Below are positions 61,660 to 64,000 of a stretch of DNA of 64,000 bases, piece by piece. Position numbers and translations under genes: made by a program. Source of the stretch: JASLQO01 sp002327525 (GTDB lineage: Bacteria > Pseudomonadota > Gammaproteobacteria > Pseudomonadales > Azotimanducaceae); assembly GCA_030744435.1 (NCBI GenBank), contig JASLQO010000016.1, forward strand, positions 31,774 through 95,773. Reading direction: 5' to 3'. Position 1 is the stretch's first letter. Each line of letters begins with the position of its first letter. The notes under the pieces were generated by a model, which was not told where the DNA came from, ran no database searches, and saw only the letters and a program-made list of their open reading frames with translations.

Positions 61660-62832
61660 ATGCACGAGCGCATGCAGTGGTACGTGGATCAGAAACTCCT
61701 GTCCTGCTGCGCAACGCTGGTGATGCGGGGCACAGATGTCGTCGACTATCGCACTTTCGGGTACATGGATCTCGAGACCATGGTGCCGCTCACACCCGAT
61801 GCGATCTATCGCATGTACTCCAATACCAAGATAGTCACATCGGTCGCGGCCATGATGCTCTACGAGGAAGGCCGGCTCGGACTCGATCAACCGCTTCGTG
61901 AGGTGCTGCCCGCGTTCGCGGATGTCAAAGTTCTCAAACGCAAGGCAGCGGGCATCGACGACGTGGAAGAGCTGGCATCGCCTGTTCTCATGCGCCATAT
62001 ATTGAGCCATAGCGCTGGGTTTTCGTATGGGTTCGTCGAACCGGAATCGGCTATTGACCAGGCCTACATGGCGCACGGGCTCGATCCGCTTGGCAACCGC
62101 GAAGATACGCTGGAGTCGATGTGCGACAAGCTCGCGAAGATGCCGCTCGTATATCAGCCCGGCACATCGTGGCGCTATAGCCTGGCTACGGATGTGACGG
62201 CGCGGGTGGTCGAGCTGCTATCAGGACAGCGGTTCGACGAGTTTCTGAAGGACCGCATCTTCACGCCCCTCTCGATGGTGGATACCGACTTCCACGTACC
62301 GGCCGATAAGGTCGGTCGGTTCATCACGATGTATGCTCCCACGGACCTCCTCGATCCGATGAAACCGGGTTTGGTGAAGGCGGACGATGCGCACGAGGGC
62401 CAGTACAACTCTCCACGCGCCATGCTCTCCGGTGGCGGCGGGCTGGTGTCCACGGTATCCGACTATCTCAGTTTTTTGCGTATGATCGTCTCTGGTGGCA
62501 GCTGGAACGGAGTGCGTCTGTTGGAACCGGAGACGCTCGATGTGATGCGTACCAATCAACTGGCGGGCGGCATTGGCGTGAGCTTTCCGATGTGGGACAT
62601 GCCAGGAACGGTGTTCGGCCTCGGCTTTGCACTGAAACAGCAGTTGTCCGAGGGTGAACCGCTGGCAAGCCTTGGCGAGTATCACTGGGGTGGAATGGCG
62701 GGTACGCATTCGTGGATGGCACCGGAAACGGGGATCACCGGGTTTTGTCTGACGCAGCGCATGCCGGGCTTCTGGCATCCCTTCAGCCATGAGTTCAAGC
62801 GCATGGTCTATCAGTTCACCATGGGAGACTGA
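61660..62832 (+). CDS. Family VIII-type serine hydrolase (beta-lactamase fold)
   Basis: The 390-residue protein has the catalytic SNTK (SxxK) near residue 49, a Tyr in the WRYSLATDV segment and GGMAGTHSWMAPETG as the third motif. Such enzymes are esterases or beta-lactam-like hydrolases with no signal peptide. The family-like sequence seems to begin before ATG 61660 (EISDSDIDFTP), but no ATG, GTG or TTG lies there; after the GAGGA site at 61610 the codons are ATC and ATA. Either a rare start is used or the true start has mutated. It is followed by a membrane-protein gene after 3 nt. Confidence 0.87.
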   Translation: MHERMQWYVDQKLLSCCATLVMRGTDVVDYRTFGYMDLETMVPLTPDAIYRMYSNTKIVTSVAAMMLYEEGRLGLDQPLREVLPAFADVKVLKRKAAGIDDVEELASPVLMRHILSHSAGFSYGFVEPESAIDQAYMAHGLDPLGNREDTLESMCDKLAKMPLVYQPGTSWRYSLATDVTARVVELLSGQRFDEFLKDRIFTPLSMVDTDFHVPADKVGRFITMYAPTDLLDPMKPGLVKADDAHEGQYNSPRAMLSGGGGLVSTVSDYLSFLRMIVSGGSWNGVRLLEPETLDVMRTNQLAGGIGVSFPMWDMPGTVFGLGFALKQQLSEGEPLASLGEYHWGGMAGTHSWMAPETGITGFCLTQRMPGFWHPFSHEFKRMVYQFTMGD

Positions 62833-62835
62833 CGC

Positions 62836-63819
62836 ATGACGGAGCAGCAAGAAACATCAGCGCGTAAGCCGGCACCCCTGTGGCAACGCTTGTTACCGTG
62901 GGCCATTACCATCGCTTGTTTTGGGTACCTCTACAATCGAATTGCCGGGCAGACGCCGGAAGGACAGAGTGTCCCCGGCTATCTTGCCGAAGTGTTCGGC
63001 TCGGTTGATTGGGTGACCTGGCTGGCGTTGGTGATCCCCTATTCGTTTGTCTACCTTCTGATCGATACCGCGGTGTTGTGGCGGGCAATCAACTGGTTCA
63101 ATGCGAAGATTCCGTACAAACAACTGCTACCGGTGCGGGCCAGCACCTACATCATCTCCATCCTCAACGAGCAGGTGGGTAAGGGCGCGATGGCCGTGTA
63201 TCTCAACCGGCGGGAGGGGGTGTCCGGCTGGCAGCTAGGGTCGAGCATGTTGTTCATCATGTTTTGTGAGTTTTTCTACTTGCTGACCTGGGCGGTGATC
63301 GGAGTGTGGATATCGTGGGATCTAGTGCCTCCGCTCTTCCACAACTTCATCTATATCGCCATCGGCGCGGTTGTGTTCTGGTGTGCGTTTGTTTACTTCT
63401 TTCGCTCTGAACGGTTCGCGGGGTCGAAGCTGCGCGATCGCGACATTCTGAAGGCTTTCCGCGAAGCGCCGCCCTCGTACTATTTCATCATCATCCTGAT
63501 CCGCTCACCTGCCATCGTCGGGGCGATGATCGTGTACGCGTACGCCGCGGGGCTGTTTGGTGTGGAGATCCCGTTCACCATGATGATGGGCATTTTGCCG
63601 GTGATCTTTTTCGGTACGCTGGTCCCCGGACCTTTTCGTGCGGTGGCGGTGACATTGTGGCCGACGCTGTTCCCCAATCACGTGGCGGAGATGGCCATCT
63701 TCGGATTCGTGCAGCACAATTTCTTCCTGTTGTTCAACGCGGCGATCGGGCTTCTGTTTCTGCGCACTGCCAACAAGGAGTTGTTTGGCGGTACGGGAAA
63801 GCCGGCGGCTACGAGTTAA
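62836..63819 (+). CDS. Polytopic membrane protein of unknown function
   Basis: The 327-residue protein has about eight hydrophobic helices. The pattern (ASTYIISILNEQVGKGAMAVYLNRREGVS, then GTLVPGPFRAVAVTL) recalls the lysylphosphatidylglycerol-synthase/flippase-like (UPF0104) membrane domain, but no catalytic domain is attached. It directly follows, and is probably translated with, the serine hydrolase. The substrate is unknown. Confidence 0.75.
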   Translation: MTEQQETSARKPAPLWQRLLPWAITIACFGYLYNRIAGQTPEGQSVPGYLAEVFGSVDWVTWLALVIPYSFVYLLIDTAVLWRAINWFNAKIPYKQLLPVRASTYIISILNEQVGKGAMAVYLNRREGVSGWQLGSSMLFIMFCEFFYLLTWAVIGVWISWDLVPPLFHNFIYIAIGAVVFWCAFVYFFRSERFAGSKLRDRDILKAFREAPPSYYFIIILIRSPAIVGAMIVYAYAAGLFGVEIPFTMMMGILPVIFFGTLVPGPFRAVAVTLWPTLFPNHVAEMAIFGFVQHNFFLLFNAAIGLLFLRTANKELFGGTGKPAATS

Positions 63820-63830
63820 GCCCGATATCA

Positions 63831-64000
63831 ATGAGCGCCCGTCGGGAGCCTGGGTCTGCCACCTCGCAGCCGGTGGTCACGATCACGCTTGCTCTGTATG
63901 TAGAGCACTTGCAGCGTGTGGTTGAGGAGTCTGTGCGGTTACCGCAGGCGGTTGCAGCGGACAAACCCACGCGCTGGCAGCGTCAGTTGGCGATGCTGAG
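63831..64000 (+). CDS. Partial gene at right edge, unknown
   Basis: An ATG 12 nt after the membrane-protein stop opens a frame that stays open for 56 codons to the window edge (MSARREPGSATSQPVV, LYVEHLQRVVEESVRLPQ). It begins with a polar stretch and an amphipathic helix. There is too little to assign a family. The close spacing suggests it belongs to the same operon. Confidence 0.45.
   Translation, partial: MSARREPGSATSQPVVTITLALYVEHLQRVVEESVRLPQAVAADKPTRWQRQLAML

Overview
The window is GC-rich chromosomal DNA from a gammaproteobacterium, probably a free-living aquatic aerobe. Two blocks carry gene orders I know from Pseudomonas. The first is rsmB-fmt-def (minus strand) back to back with LysM-dprA-(purE)-tsaC-aroE (1-6591). 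The second is a DUF2782 gene divergent from polA, then engB, cytochrome c4, dsbA and an endonuclease/phosphatase-family gene (9805-16119). In Pseudomonas aeruginosa these blocks lie on opposite sides of the origin. Here only ctaB and an ergothioneine locus separate them. No species call is possible from the sequence alone.

Layout. 1-6.8 kb: translation initiation, tRNA modification, DNA uptake, purine and shikimate genes. 7-9.8 kb: ctaB (heme O synthase), a wrecked egtB and an intact egtD. 9.8-16.1 kb: polA block with periplasmic redox proteins. 16.1-19.3 kb: a quinohemoprotein alcohol dehydrogenase behind an alpha/beta hydrolase broken by an amber codon. 19.4-22.1 kb: a stand-alone aceE. 22-25.7 kb: a broken coiled-coil gene, DUF2905, an MFS exporter and a serine hydrolase, with two diverged copies of a 50-bp repeat. 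25.9-37.1 kb: a mostly plus-strand run of enzymes (cyclo-ligase-like, NPP phosphodiesterase, AGPS-like FAD enzyme, DNA polymerase II, saccharopine-dehydrogenase-like, APC permease, acyl-CoA dehydrogenase).

37.7-45.6 kb (minus strand) is the most unusual unit, a five-gene operon. It encodes an NfnA-like flavoprotein whose N terminus looks like a phage-integrase arm domain, an NfnB/GltD-like flavoprotein, the fused gamma-alpha and the beta subunit of a 2-oxoacid:ferredoxin oxidoreductase, and a 749-residue protein of unknown type ending in a single-cluster ferredoxin. Together they could couple 2-oxoacid oxidation to NAD(P)H through flavin-based electron transfer. 45.6-50.7 kb is patchy: decayed fragments lie between intact MAPEG, SDR, arfB and AbgT-transporter genes. 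51.4-57.3 kb is a complete GlpSTPQUV-type glycerol ABC importer, followed by slyX. 57.5-64 kb holds a tandem universal stress protein, an M20 peptidase, a truncated GST, an LLM flavin oxidoreductase, a family-VIII serine hydrolase, a membrane protein and one gene running off the end.

A recurring theme is gene decay. I count eight broken genes: egtB, alpha/beta hydrolase, coiled-coil gene, norR tail, metallophosphatase, a 96-codon frame with two ambers, an mscS/tesB chimera and a GST. Lesions include internal deletions, frameshifts, fusions and nonsense codons. I saw no rRNA, tRNA, CRISPR array, insertion sequence or complete integrase.
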